The position numbers and the translations under genes were made by a program. This document shows positions 34,350-47,080 of a DNA stretch of 64,000 bases, in pieces (within the stretch, counting starts at the first letter, position 1; every line of letters starts with the position of its first letter). Source of the DNA: Rutidosis leptorrhynchoides (lineage: Eukaryota > Streptophyta > Magnoliopsida > Asterales > Asteraceae). The stretch spans positions 315,442,501-315,506,500 of the forward strand of contig NC_092335.1 of the NCBI RefSeq assembly GCF_046630445.1. Reading direction: 5' to 3'. The notes below the pieces were generated by a model. That model did no database searches. It had not been told where the DNA came from and saw only the letters and a list, made by a program, of their open reading frames with translations.

Positions 34350-35189
34350 GCTAACATAAGGATTTATAACTTGTAAACATGAAGAACACCGTAAAACTGA
34401 ACATACGCCGTCGTAGAGAAATCGGAGGCTGTTTTAGGTTGGATATTTAAAAGCTATCTTAAACTTTGAATTAAAATTTTGTTTTCTGGAAAAATGTTAT
34501 TTCATATGAAAATGTTAATATTCCAAAAATCATGGTTAAACTCAAAGTAGAAGTATGTTTTTCAAAAAGGTCATCAAGATGTCCTTTTTACGACGAATAC
34601 GACCACCTTCTTCTAATTGATTTGTAACCTGTAACTTTGACTATAAACCAACACTTTTACAGTTTAGTTTTGGAAAATTGAGTTCATTATAAAACCATAG
34701 CAATTTGATTCACTCAAAACCGATTTGTAATGAAGAAATTATGGGCAAAACAATATTGGTTAAGAAAACTAATTTTAGCTACGTGATTAATTTAACAAAA
34801 TCTATACTAACCATATCCTAGCTAATTTTTCCTATATCCTACATGTATTTAAACATGTCATGACTATTTCCTTGTAATATACTAGTCTTGGTTAATTCCG
34901 AGACAATATAATATAATCTTGATTAGTTAAGACAACAGTTATGCAATACGTTCGGATAAATTGTAAGACACCATGTACACAATACGTCTGGGTTAATTCT
35001 GAGACAATACGCGTACAATGGGTAGTGATTGAGTCTAGAACAATACGTATACAATACGTCTTGATTAAATTCTAAGATTATACATTGGACTATTTGACTA
35101 TTGGACTACTAACGTTGGACTACTAACTTGACAACTTAAATCATCAAACGTAATTAAAAATATGATATGAATGTAATTGTATTATAATT

Positions 35190-35191
35190 TG

Positions 35192-35282
<91 letters not shown>
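35190..35282. repeat. (TA)n microsatellite
   Basis: TA run ending directly before the conserved AGGTTCGTGAATC block of the LTR family. Confidence 0.95.
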
Positions 35283-35286
<4 letters not shown>

Positions 35287-36179
35287 TAGGTTCGTGAATC
35301 ATTTCGAGACCAAGTCTAATTTTTCAACGAATTGAAAAATCTATTCAAGTGAGTTATAGTCCCATTTTTACTATCTAATATTTTTGGGATGAGAATGCAT
35401 GCAGTTTTGTAAATATTTTACAAAATAGACACGAGTACTTGAAACTACATTCTGAGATTGAATTATTATACCGGATATTCCTATTTTTAGTCTGGTAACC
35501 TAAGAATTAGTGAGCCAGTCCACTAATTGACGTGAATCCTAAAGATATCTCTATGGGCATTGACACGCCCCAGTCAGAGAATTTGAACTGCTTTAGTACT
35601 TCGATATTTATACAGATGTGATACCTGTAAGTTTGGGGATATTCTAGATGCATTTTGTTAATGTCGGTTACCAGGTATTCATCATATGAATGATTTTTAT
35701 ACAGATGTGATACATGTACATTGTTTATGAAAATGAAATCTTGTGGTCTATTATGATGATTTATTATAGGTTAAACCTATGACTCACCAACATTTTTGTT
35801 GACGTTTTTAAGCATGTTTTATTTTCAGGTGATTATTAAGAGCTACCGCTGTTGCATGCTATTTAAAATCAAGATTTGAAGTCAGCATGCTTGTGTTAAA
35901 AATACTTAAACTGCATTCGGAAATCTTTTGTTGTAACATATTATTAACCATTATGTAATGGTTGTGTGTAAACTTGATATTGTTAGATTATCGTTGATTG
36001 ATAATCTATTTTATGTCAATTAAACCTTTATATATGAAATAAAGGTTATGGTTTCTTTTTAAAATGAATGCAGGCTTTGAAAAACGTCTCATATAGAGGT
36101 CAAAACCTCGCAATGAAACCAATTAATATGAAATGTTTATAATCGATATGAACGGGGCATTTCAGCGGCGCCAAGAAAG

Positions 36180-37741
36180 TGTAATGAGTGTGGCACAATA
36201 CACCAATTACCCGCAAATTTATAACAAGATTCAAACACAACAAATAAGCACACACAACTACCGAGCAACTTATGACCCGATCATTATAGCACTTTTCATG
36301 TAAGTATTCATTTCAAGTTCATCCCAAGAGAGCAGTCTAAGTCGAATAATTGAAACTAATAACTGTCCTAGGGTTTGTTTGATTGGGGGGTTTTGATTGA
36401 TTTTAACTAACAACTAAAACTCGCACAAATAAACAACGCTTAGATTAACAATTATAACTATTAACAAGTAGCAAGTAACGAAATAGCGAAATCTAAATCA
36501 ATTAACTAAGTAGTGTTCACTTATCTAATCCTCTCTTATGTTTGGATTGCCCCGGTTTACCCAAGTTGCTATCGCATTAGTTGTTGAACTATTAGATATT
36601 TAGCATCACTACTAAACCTTAATTAAATCACACTATGCAAACTCACATAAGCATTATATTATAAGATCAAGTTAATCATGAGTGGTCATTGAGATTATGC
36701 TTGGATTTAAATCACTTAAAATCCTTCAATTATTGAAATCACTTAGGATAACTGAAGACCACTATGTTGACTAGAGGCCAATTGAAAACCAACTCAAACT
36801 AAGAACACAATCACTTAAAATCCCTAACTTAGTTGTCTAGATCACTCAAGGTGTTGAAGCACAAATTGTTTCACTAATCAAATCACTTAGAAAAGCTAGA
36901 AAATCTATGTAATCAAAGTAAAGCCTAAAATAAATGCATAGTAATGGATCTATAGCTATCACAATAACACTTACTCATATGTTTCATTCAAACAACTTTT
37001 ATTCAATGAATTGGGGCAAAATCCTTTCACTAGAGATTCATAGATAAGCAAACACAATCAATTTAGCCAAGCATGGCTAAGATTACATTAATCAAAGATA
37101 ATGAATCACAAAAAACTTCATGTTAAGCTATTACAAGTATTCAATTCAAAACAAGAGAAATAAAGGTAGAGATTACAACCCAATTGAGAAAACTAAGTAC
37201 ATCTAATGATAAGATTGCTTGAGCTTTTGGTTGATCCTCTAAATTAGCCTTAATATCCACTTGGATGGTGAAATTGGGGCTTTTAGGATGAGATTCGTGA
37301 TAAAAACTACAGCTCTCTCCTTTGAAACCATATCTAAATCCTTTTATAGTTTGCAAAATTATGCACCCAAAACAGAGCCAGGTGAGCCGCAACATATAAC
37401 TGGACAATTGATCTTCAAGTTCTGAATTCAGAATCTGAGTTTTTAGTGTTAAGGTGCGCCATTTTTGGATCTTGTGCGCCACACCACATAACTGCACTTC
37501 CAGAATTCATGTCTTTCACTTGAAATTGCACATTTTGCAACCCCTTTGCACTTTAGACCATGCCCTGAACTATGGTTCACTAATTAGGCTAGATTTTGGT
37601 CAATTTTGCACCAATATGAGCTTTTAGCCTTGAATCGACACTTTTGCACAAATATCCAACTTTCGGGCTCAATGATCCTCAAAACCGAATGAAATGAGGT
37701 AGATATTGCGAGGAAAAACGTGTATAATTCGAGCAATATCA
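36180..37741 (-). mobile_element. Element 2 5' LTR
   Basis: 1562 bp from TGTAATGAGTGTGG (36180) to GAGCAATATCA (37741). It aligns at both ends with the LTRs of element 4 (CCGATCATTATAGCA near the start; GTGTATAATTCGAGCAATATCA at the end). The right piece of its PBS, GCCA, is at 36170-36173. Variants of the element 2 palindrome lie at 37381, 37453 and 37473 (20-bp step for the last two) and a TATA box (TATAAAA) at 37342-37348 on the minus strand. Confidence 0.85.
37342..37485 (-). promoter_or_regulatory. LTR promoter core of element 2
   Basis: TATAAAAGG (minus strand) with decayed GGTGCGCCGCACC units starting at 37381, 37453 and 37473 upstream of it. The nearest unit is 32 bp from the TATA box. 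Confidence 0.6.
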
Positions 37742-38074
37742 GCCTCTTTCTCCAAATCTGGTGGGGATTCGATTTACAAGTCTTGTACTCCTTTGTAGAC
37801 AACAAACCTAATCCTTCTATCCCTTCGAAAGATTACCTCTAACTTAGATCAACTTGTTTTCACCTTGGACAAGTATTAATCCCAATGGAATAAATCAACT
37901 TCCTAGTTCCCTTTAAGGAAGAAGATAACTAAGCAAGCTTATGCTTCTAATTATAAAGTACAAGACTTACCCTTTCTAGTGATGACAATCCTAAGATAAT
38001 TCAAAGAATTAATACAAAACTAAGTAAACTCACAAAGATAGTAATTTGTTAGTAAGTTTACAACCCCCTTCTAC
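37742..38074 (-). mobile_element. Part of the host LTR in which element 2 lies (first piece)
   Basis: No gene. The sequence continues at 42072-42180 and 45351-46890 once the two solo LTRs are removed. See the entry at 45351. Confidence 0.45.
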
Positions 38075-39033
38075 TGAAAGGACCCGTCCTAATCCATCCG
38101 GACGAAGTCCGTATCGATTATAAACGATTCACAATAGTTGATTACATCGCGAGGTACTTGACCTCTATATGATACATTTTACAAACATTTCATTCGTTTT
38201 TGAAAAGACAATATTTCATTTCATCGAAAGTTGGCGTCATGCATACCAGTTCATAATATATCTAACTATAATTTACTTAATATTAATCTTGATGAACTCA
38301 ACGACTCGAATGCAACGTCTTTTGAAATATGTCATGAATGACCCCAAGTAATATCTCTAAAATGAGCAAATGCACAGCGGAAGATTTCTTTCGTACCTGA
38401 GAATAAACATGCTTTCAAGTGTCAACCAAAAGGTTGGTGAGTTCATTAGTTTATCATAAATAATCATTTCATAACTTTTAATAGACCACAAGATTTCATA
38501 TTTCCATTTCTTATAAACATACGTCCCATACATAGAGACACAAATATCATTCATATGGATTGAACACCTGGTAACCGACATTCACAATTTGTATATAAGA
38601 ATATCCCCATCATTCCGGGATTCTCCTTCGGACATGATATAAATTTCAAAGTACTAAAGCATCCGGTACTTTGGATGGGGCTTGTTGGGCCCGATAGATC
38701 TATCTTTAGGATTCGCGTCAATTAGGGTGTCTGTTCCCTAATTCTTAGATTACCAGACTAAAAGGGGCATATTCGGTTTAATAATCCAACCATAGAATGT
38801 AGTTTCATTTACTCGTGTCTATTTCGTAAAACAGTTATAAAAGCAGCGCATGTATTCTCAGTCCCAAAAATATATATTGCAAAAGCATTTAAAAAGGGAG
38901 TAATGAAACTCACCATACTGTATTTGGTAGTAAAAATACATATAACGACATTGAACAAAATGTAGGGTTGGCCTCGGATTCACGAACCTAGATCATTTAT
39001 TTATTTGTTAATACATTTAATATCATAATCGAA

Positions 39034-39149
<116 letters not shown>

Positions 39150-39714
39150 TAGTGTTATGTCAAAAATACCTAAATTCTTATATATATGAATATTTGCTAA
39201 ATGATTTATTGATATAGTTAATATATACTTATAAATCTAATAATAATATTTTAAAACTTTCATTATTTATTATATTCATAATACTTTTAATAATAACAAT
39301 ATTCATATTAAAAATAATCATAATGCTTTTTGTTTTAAATGATAACTTTAAATAAATTGTGGTAATGATAATAGGTTTTAATAATGATAGCACTGATAAT
39401 GATAATCTTAATAATAATAATGATAGGATAAAATGATAGTTTTTATATAAAAAAATAGATTAATATTATTGGTACTTTTAGTAATAATTATATTAATTTT
39501 TAATAATACAAAACTAATAATACTTAATGATGTTACTTAATGATAATAATGTTAATCATAGTATTTATGTTATCATAATAATGATAATGATAATGATAAT
39601 ACATCTATTAGTAGTTAAATATAATTAATAATAATAATAAAAATAATGATTTTCTTATTTATAACTATAGTCATAATAATATTAAGGATAAATGATACTA
39701 ATACCTATTTGTAA

Positions 39715-39935
<221 letters not shown>

Positions 39936-39995
39936 AACAATAATTAATAATAATGGTTGAAATAAATAAGAAAAATGTATACCCTTTTTCCAAGC

Positions 39996-40067
39996 TTTTT
40001 ATAAAAAGATGCACCAAAAGGGACTCGAACCCGTGACCTCCCGGCTACCCTCTAACACCCATAACCA
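39996..40067 (-). ncRNA. tRNA-like pol III unit (possible SINE head or tRNA fragment)
   Basis: On the minus strand: an A-box-like TGGTTATGGGTG (40056-40067), a perfect B box GGTTCGAGTCC (40021-40031) in a T-arm context (ACGGGTTCGAGTCCC), then a T5 run (40003-40007) that could stop pol III. The acceptor and anticodon stems do not fold as a normal tRNA by eye. Not seen in the sister LTRs. It could be a SINE, a tRNA relic or chance beyond the B box. Confidence 0.4.
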
Positions 40068-42071
40068 TTCTTCCAATTCGTTTCTTCCTGTTTTAAATTC
40101 CATTCTGTATAATTATAACCCCGTATTTTATCTGTTTACTTCTCTTCTTCTTCCCCATTTATACATCGACCAGAGGTTGGAATCCAACATAATGATCAAT
40201 CAACAAAAAGAAAAAAAAATATTTGGTTCATTAAATGAGACGAGATTAATCTGTATTATTTGATTTGGATTAATCAGTGAAGAAATTAAAAAAAATAAAA
40301 GAAGAATATTACGCTGATGAACACGTTGGTTCATAAAATCAATTTCGATTTTGGAGGCTGTTATAGGCCACGACCCCTTCATGAAAAAAGTTCCAAATTA
40401 TCATTAAAAGCTTCCTGTAACCTCAATTGAAATCAAAACGTCGGATTAAACTCAAATTTTACGATTGAACAAACCTGTTGACTTTTGCAATTAAACTTTG
40501 ACTCAAAAATTGTAGTTCGACAGGAATAATTTGATTATGAAACTTTACAGAAAGATCAAATAGAGGATTTAAAACGCATTTGCATTTCTAGTTTTTGAAA
40601 TTCATTAAGAAATCGTGGAGCTTGAAAAATTAAGTCAAAGCAGAGTGGTACCTGTGTTATTTGATTTTTTTTTTTAATTCGATCGATTTGTAGTAGCTAA
40701 ATGAAATGTATAAGTTACAATTGATGTTAAAAGGTCGTAAAGATTGTTTCACACTGGAATTGATCAATTATAATAGGGATTCAAGGTCGACATGAATTAT
40801 TTGCTAGTACAGAGATAAATATAAAAAAATATAAAAGTTGAAACCGATAGCTAACTGAATTTGGACTGTAATGGGATCCTGATATTGACTGGTAACAAGT
40901 GGAGACAGAAAAACAAATTCAATTACAGATAAGAGATACGTGAAACTGAATCTGATCTCTTTTTCTTGATTTTCTTATATTTAATAATAATAATTCTATT
41001 AATAATTAATAATAATAATGCTAAGATATTAATAATAATATTTAGGATAATTATACTATTAGTTATAACAATATTTCTAATGATGTTATTAAATGATCAA
41101 ATAATAAATTGTATTATTTATAGTAATAATAATAATAATATATATATCAATGATAATGATTCTTTTTAATAATAATACTAGTAATATCGAGTTACATATT
41201 TCAATTATATATATATATATATATTAACAATACAAATAATAATATTAATAACAAAAATAATGATTTTAATTAAATAAAAAAATCATTAATGAAAATGATA
41301 ATAATAATATTATTAGAAATACCAATAATATTACCTATAATAATACTAATTATAGTATACTTATTATTAATGATAACATTAGTAATATTAATCTATCACT
41401 ATATATCATATTTCTTATCTACAGATAATAATATTAATAATAATTGTTTTGATATTAATTTTTAAGAGAATTAACAATATCATTATAACAATGATATTAA
41501 TAATGACAACAAATAATACTAATAATAATAATATATCAAATTACATGTATCAATCCTGATATTAATATTAATGATTGTATTAACAATTAAAGTAATAATA
41601 TTTATATATCAATTATATTTTTAACTTGTTATTAAATTTAATTTACTAATATTACATATTATAGTTATACATATATATTAAGAAATAACATACTTGAATA
41701 TTTAATATTTACATATATTGTATATAGTACAATATACATATAATGTACAGATTTCATATATGTTTACATATAGGTTTAACTTAATAACAACCTTATTATC
41801 TTGTATACTATTTTACATATTTGATTTTTAATGATTCATTTATATTTAATTATTATATATATTTACTTTTATATTTATTTATTTAATTAAATACATATTT
41901 AATTACATCCAATTGTTCGTGAATCGTCGGGACTGGTCAAAGGTCAAATGCAATCATAAAGAATTGTTCAAACATTTTAGAACTCGGTTTAATAGACTTT
42001 GCTTATCGTATTGAAATCATATAAAGATTAAGTTTAAATTTGGTCGGAAGTTTCCGGGTCGTCACATCTAC

Positions 42072-42180
42072 AATCTATGAGATTATAGAACTTCGCTTGC
42101 TAATCACAAACACATGTATATGAGTTATGTTCTTGTGATTCTGTGATGATTTTGAGTTGAAGCATGCAAGAGGGTCAAGT
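42072..42180 (-). mobile_element. Host LTR, second piece
   Basis: 109 bp of the interrupted LTR between insertions b and c. Read on the minus strand it follows the TATA box at 45379-45386 and would be transcribed leader. Confidence 0.45.
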
Positions 42181-45100
42181 TGTAACGACCCGAAAATTTC
42201 CGACCAAATTTAAACCTTAAACCCTATATGTTTCCGACACGATAAGCAAAAACCCTAATGTTGAGTCTAGAAAGTCTGAAATCTATATTTGGATAATCAG
42301 TTACCCTTTGACCAAGCCTGACGATTCACGAACATTTATGTGTATATGTGTTATATATTTATTTATAGTAAACGATAACAAAGTATTAGATATACAATAT
42401 TAGGTTTCGATATAAGAATACTATATTCATCGGCGAGAGTAAAAGATATTAAGATTTTATAAATATTTGAAACTATTTTTGTCAAACTATTAACGAGTCA
42501 TTTTAATAAAATAAAAGTTTTAATGTTTTCTTAAAAGTCGGAATTCTTCTAGAACCTTTTGACAAATTTCAAATGATAACGGTCCGTGTTTTTACTAAAA
42601 ATAAATAGTTAAATAAAATGTATTTACTAAATATATATTTGTGTATTTTACAAAACGACTAAATATATTTCAAACATTTTCGATTTAAAAACATACTTTG
42701 GAAAATAACTAGATTTTGATTTATACAAGTAAATGACCACAACACTCAAAAGATTAAGTTACACTTTGAGTGGGTTAGTTTTTAATTAATTTAAGTCTAG
42801 TTATTGATAAAGGTACACGTCACGTAACGTAAAAGGCTAGTTTTCTAAACGTACGAAAGTGCGCCCGAAAAACCAAAAGTGGTACATAAGTCGTGAGACC
42901 ACGACCGTGTCATTTTAGTAAAAATTATATTTTTACCATAAATGTAAATATAATATAATATTTAATTAATTGAATAAATTAAATATATTATAAAAATCTA
43001 AACATGTAATGTTAAGTTGTTTTCTTTTTTTACGTGTCCATGTTGTTTGCCGCAAATTGCGGTTCATATATTTATTTTTTATTTTTTTTTTATTATCACT
43101 TTGAAATTTTGAAATTAGTGGGTCCAGAATGAGTCTATAAAAGCCCAACGTTTTGTGCACTCGGTTTATCCTTAAACAATTTAAATATATTACTCCGTAG
43201 GCAATCAGAGAACAGATAACATTACTCCATATTATTTATTTCTATTATTAATCATATTCATAATTATATTATGATTTCTATTATCAAAATCAATATGATT
43301 ATTATTATCCTAATAGTGGGATTAAAAGTAATATTATTAGTATTATTACACAAAAAATTACTATGACGGGGCTCTGTCCAAGTGTTCCAAAACTAATTTC
43401 AAGAGATGGATAGAATTAAGGAAATTATGGGTTGTAGCTAAGGAGATTATGGATATGGATCGAGGGTTTTGCTCGTGAGCTAAACTAAAATTTATCGCCT
43501 TCGGAGTGTTTATATATCTATCCTACAATATTGAATCGCAATATTGATACGTGAGCACTCTAAACTTAATTTTTATTTACTTTTAGTGTGTCCCTGACTA
43601 GTGCTCGAGAATTTAGGATCAAGCATGTTTATTTACTTATTTTTGTCAAAATATACATTAGGATAGAATCTGAATTAGCTACTCCTGCGGTTAAGATAAG
43701 ATATATGAATTATATGTTTTTGGAAAGGTGGCGAAAAACTATAAACTTTTCATTTAGATGTCAAATGGATTCGACGGACGGATTTAAAATTATAGCCAAT
43801 TGAACTTCTGTACAAATTTTTAAAAATGAATATTTTTATTTTTACGTCGTCGTTAAAATCGTTATTATTATTTGATTATTATTATTATTTATTATTATCA
43901 AAATATTATTATGATTATTATTATCTAAAAACATTTAATATTTTAATCCAAAAACTATTAAATTACCATTTGATCATTATTATTGTCAACTTATAATTCT
44001 TATTATTATTAACATAAAAGTTATAATTTTTAACAAAAGTATTATTTTTTTTAATGAAAATATTAATATTATTATTATTATGATTATGATTATCATTATT
44101 AAAACAAATAATATTTTTATTAAAAATTATCAAATTATTATATTTGATCAATAAAACTGTTAAATTATTATTATTAATATATTTATTAGAAGTATTATTT
44201 TAATGAAATTATTATTTAGTAATTTATCATTTTGGTATTTTTTAAATAAAGTTTATTTAACAATAAATAAGTTATATTATTTACTAAATGAATTTTGACG
44301 ATATTTAACTATATTTAATCATGCATAAAATTTTTGAAAATCATTTTAAGTTAAACCGATTTTTATTAACTTTTACATTTTAGTCTCGAGCATTAGGATT
44401 GAGGTACACTGTAAATTGACTTTATTTGTTAAATAGATGTTAACCAATATATAAATATATATAATTAATTAGGTTCGTGAATCGAAGGCCAACCTTATAA
44501 GTTACAAATGGTGTTATATGTATTTTTACTACAAAATACATTAGGTGAGTATATAGTCCCTTTTAAACTCTAAATATTTTTGGGCTGAGAATACATGCGC
44601 TGTTTTTATAAATGATTTACGTTATGGACACAAGTGATCAAAAATAAATTCTACGTTGAGTTGTACCATGGCATATCTCTTTATACTTGGTAACTGCTAA
44701 TTACGTGAGGAGCGTAAACGCGAATCCTGTTGATAGATCTATCGGGCTGACATCCCCAACCGGGCTGGACGACCAGCATTTAACGGTTGCACAGTACTTC
44801 GTTTCGTTACTACACTTTGGTACGGTGTAGGGTTTATTTAAGAGTATGCTGCTGTGGCTTTTAGTTAAGTATGGTTACCAAGTGCTCAACGTCTTTTCAT
44901 ACACGAGGAGTGTATTATGTATAAACTTTAAATCTTGTGGTCCATGGATTGTTATAACGCTGCTAGCATCAAACCTATATATCTCACCAACTTTATGTTG
45001 ACATTTTAAAGCATGTTATTCTCAGGTACGAATTAAGTCTTCCGCTGTGCATTAGCTCATATTAAGGATACTAGTTGGGACCATTTAAGCCATGATACAA

Positions 45101-45350
45101 GAACGTTGCATTCGAGTCATTGAAGATCATTAAAGACTATTATTAAGTAAACGACAGATTAGGTCATTTGGATATTGTGAAATATTAGACGAACATATCA
45201 ATTTTTGATGTAATGATAGATTGCCTTTCAAATGCAACGTTTGTAAAATGTATCATATAGAGGTCAAGTACCTCGCGATGTTATCAACTGTTGTAACTTG
45301 TTTGTAATCAATATGGACATCGTCCGGATGATTAGTTTCGGATTCTTACA
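42181..45350 (+). mobile_element. Insertion c: solo LTR of the TGTAACGACCCG family
   Basis: 3170 bp from TGTAACGACCCGAAAATTTCC to TTTCGGATTCTTACA, with target duplication CAAGT (42176-42180 and 45351-45355). No internal region, hence a solo LTR. It contains the GACACGATAAGCAAA block, ATT-rich sequence (43860-44200), AGGTTCGTGAATC (44470) and the conserved 3' block ATCATATAGAGGTCAAGTACC. No gene. Confidence 0.9.
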
Positions 45351-46890
45351 CAAGTCTTCAAAGTTCTCCAAGTCTTGCTATTTATATGTAGAGATAAAAA
45401 ATATAGCCATTGTTGCAGCTTGGACCGCGGTCGATCGCACGCGAACCTGTCTAAAACTTCTATCTGTTGGATAGCCGTTTGAGTCAGTTTTTGAACTTGA
45501 ATCTTTGGACTCTTTACTTCATTTAATACCTGCAATAGATACCCAACATCTTATACAAGTACTATATGTATTAAGTGTTCATTTTACCTTGGATGTATTG
45601 CCTTGATAGTGACTTATCATATTCAAAGTGGTAAGTCTAACATTCTTGGATACAAGACATGATAATCATTTGAGGCAATCTCAGTTTTCTCATAATCTTT
45701 TGTTTGTAATAAACACATTTGCTAAAATCCTATTGGTTGGTCAACATGTCATTGATGACAATAACCCATTTAATCACAAAGCACATTAATATTCAATCTT
45801 AATCTTGTTTGTGAATTAATCTAGTGTGTTCATGATGTCTTAACAAGTAGTATCAATTAAGCATGTTATAAGATAACAAGTTGACCAAGTCTAAACCATT
45901 CTTAAACTTATTTTTAGACTTAAGCAAATCCTAAGTTCTTCAACCTTTTAAGATTACTAGATTATGACACATTAAATGTTATCCAAGTAACATAAGCATA
46001 TATTGAAGTAGTCCAAATACAAGTTGATGGTTTTTCAACTTGTAACACATGACAAGACAAGGTTCATACATGTATATATTAAGTAACTACTAGCAAGTTG
46101 TCATTTAGCACATATCAAATAATACTCATGTATTAATAACAAGTAGGCAAGTAATATTCATGTAATGACTAGCAAGAGATCACTAATTAATCTATGATTA
46201 TACAAATAGTGATGACATAGATTTGAACCAATGCTATGTAAGTTTTACTTGCAAAGTGGTATTTGCAAGATTAATGTATAAGTATACATTAATGTCAAAC
46301 ACATGTACAAGGGAAGGAGCAACTCTTGGTTGGGACTTAATGACCATCCTAAGTATGTCTAAATACATTTTAGATGCACATGTTTTTCCTGTAACACTTA
46401 TTTGTTATCCTTAATCAAGGTTAAATCATTATTAAGGTGTCATTAGGTGTGATTAACCAAGATTAGCGTTCTAGTGACCAAAACTCTGTTGAATATGATT
46501 TAGGCAACCATTCTAAGCATGTTTAAACAAGTTTCATAAATTATAGAAGCCCTGAAGTGGTCAAACTAAATCCGTAGAAAATTTGGACATAACCTTTTAT
46601 AGTCGACCCACGGTTGACCGTGTAGTCGACCGTGCACTCCTGGTTTCATAAACCAGGGTGCAGGGTTCCACGGTGTGACCTACGGTCGACCGTGGACCAA
46701 ATTGTGAACCTTAAGCTTTCATTCTAAGCTTTGTTTGGTTTTAGTCTTTTGCTAGAGTAAGTGTGGATTAGTAAGCTTGTATATTTATGTCAAGATGTCT
46801 ACCATTACCTCTAGTTATGTGCATGTGTCATCATCAAAACACTTATTGTTATGGTTTAAGATTAATATAATCGTTAAGTATAAACTCACA
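45351..46890 (-). mobile_element. Host LTR, main piece: probable Ty1/copia SIRE-type 3' LTR
   Basis: On the minus strand the LTR starts TGTGAGTTTATACTTAACG at 46890, directly after the purine run TTGGGGGAGAA (46891-46901). This is the layout of a 3' LTR next to its polypurine tract and is typical of SIRE/Maximus elements as I recall them. Palindromes of CGGTCGACCG type lie at 46609-46695 beside TATAAAAGG (46593-46602), and again at 45421-45444 beside TATAAATA (45379-45386). No coding frame. Family assignment is tentative. Confidence 0.5.
46593..46695 (-). promoter_or_regulatory. Palindromes next to a TATA box in the SIRE-type LTR
   Basis: CACGGTTGACCGTG (46609-46622), a partial copy at 46621, CACGGTGTGACC (46669-46680) and CTACGGTCGACCGTGG (46680-46695), with a separate 8-bp-arm hairpin CCTGGTTTCATAAACCAGG at 46639-46657. 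TATAAAAGG lies 7 bp away on the minus strand. Confidence 0.55.
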
Positions 46891-47080
46891 TTCTCCCCCA
46901 ACAAAATCATTTTTAAATATGGGTGGCTTAAAAACACAAAACGATAAACTTAGGTGGCTTCCCGATATATAATCTCTTTTTTAAATGATTTGTACCATCG
47001 ATGTACACCTCACTTTATTGATGGAGCATTTAGATCTTTTCCCTTGACAACACAATAACAAAAACAAAAATTGGTGAATG
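46891..47080 (-). mobile_element. Polypurine tract and end of the internal region of the SIRE-type element
   Basis: TTCTCCCCCAA on the + strand (minus: TTGGGGGAGAA) followed by about 180 bp without coding frames. The right limit is arbitrary. Confidence 0.4.

Larger units (their letters stand above)
33351..36164 (+). mobile_element. Insertion a, second LTR lacking its 5' end
   Basis: From about 35285 it matches the end of the family LTR (AGGTTCGTGAATC, GGTAACCTAAGAATTAGTG, ...GGGGCATTTCA) at roughly 85% by eye compared with 32431-33350. No TGTAACGACC start is found between 33351 and 35285. The terminal ATTTCA at 36164 is followed by GCGGC, matching the left target duplication, so the two LTR ends bracket one insertion whose internal region and part of the second LTR are gone. 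TA runs at 34273-34346 and 35190-35282. No gene. Confidence 0.65.
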
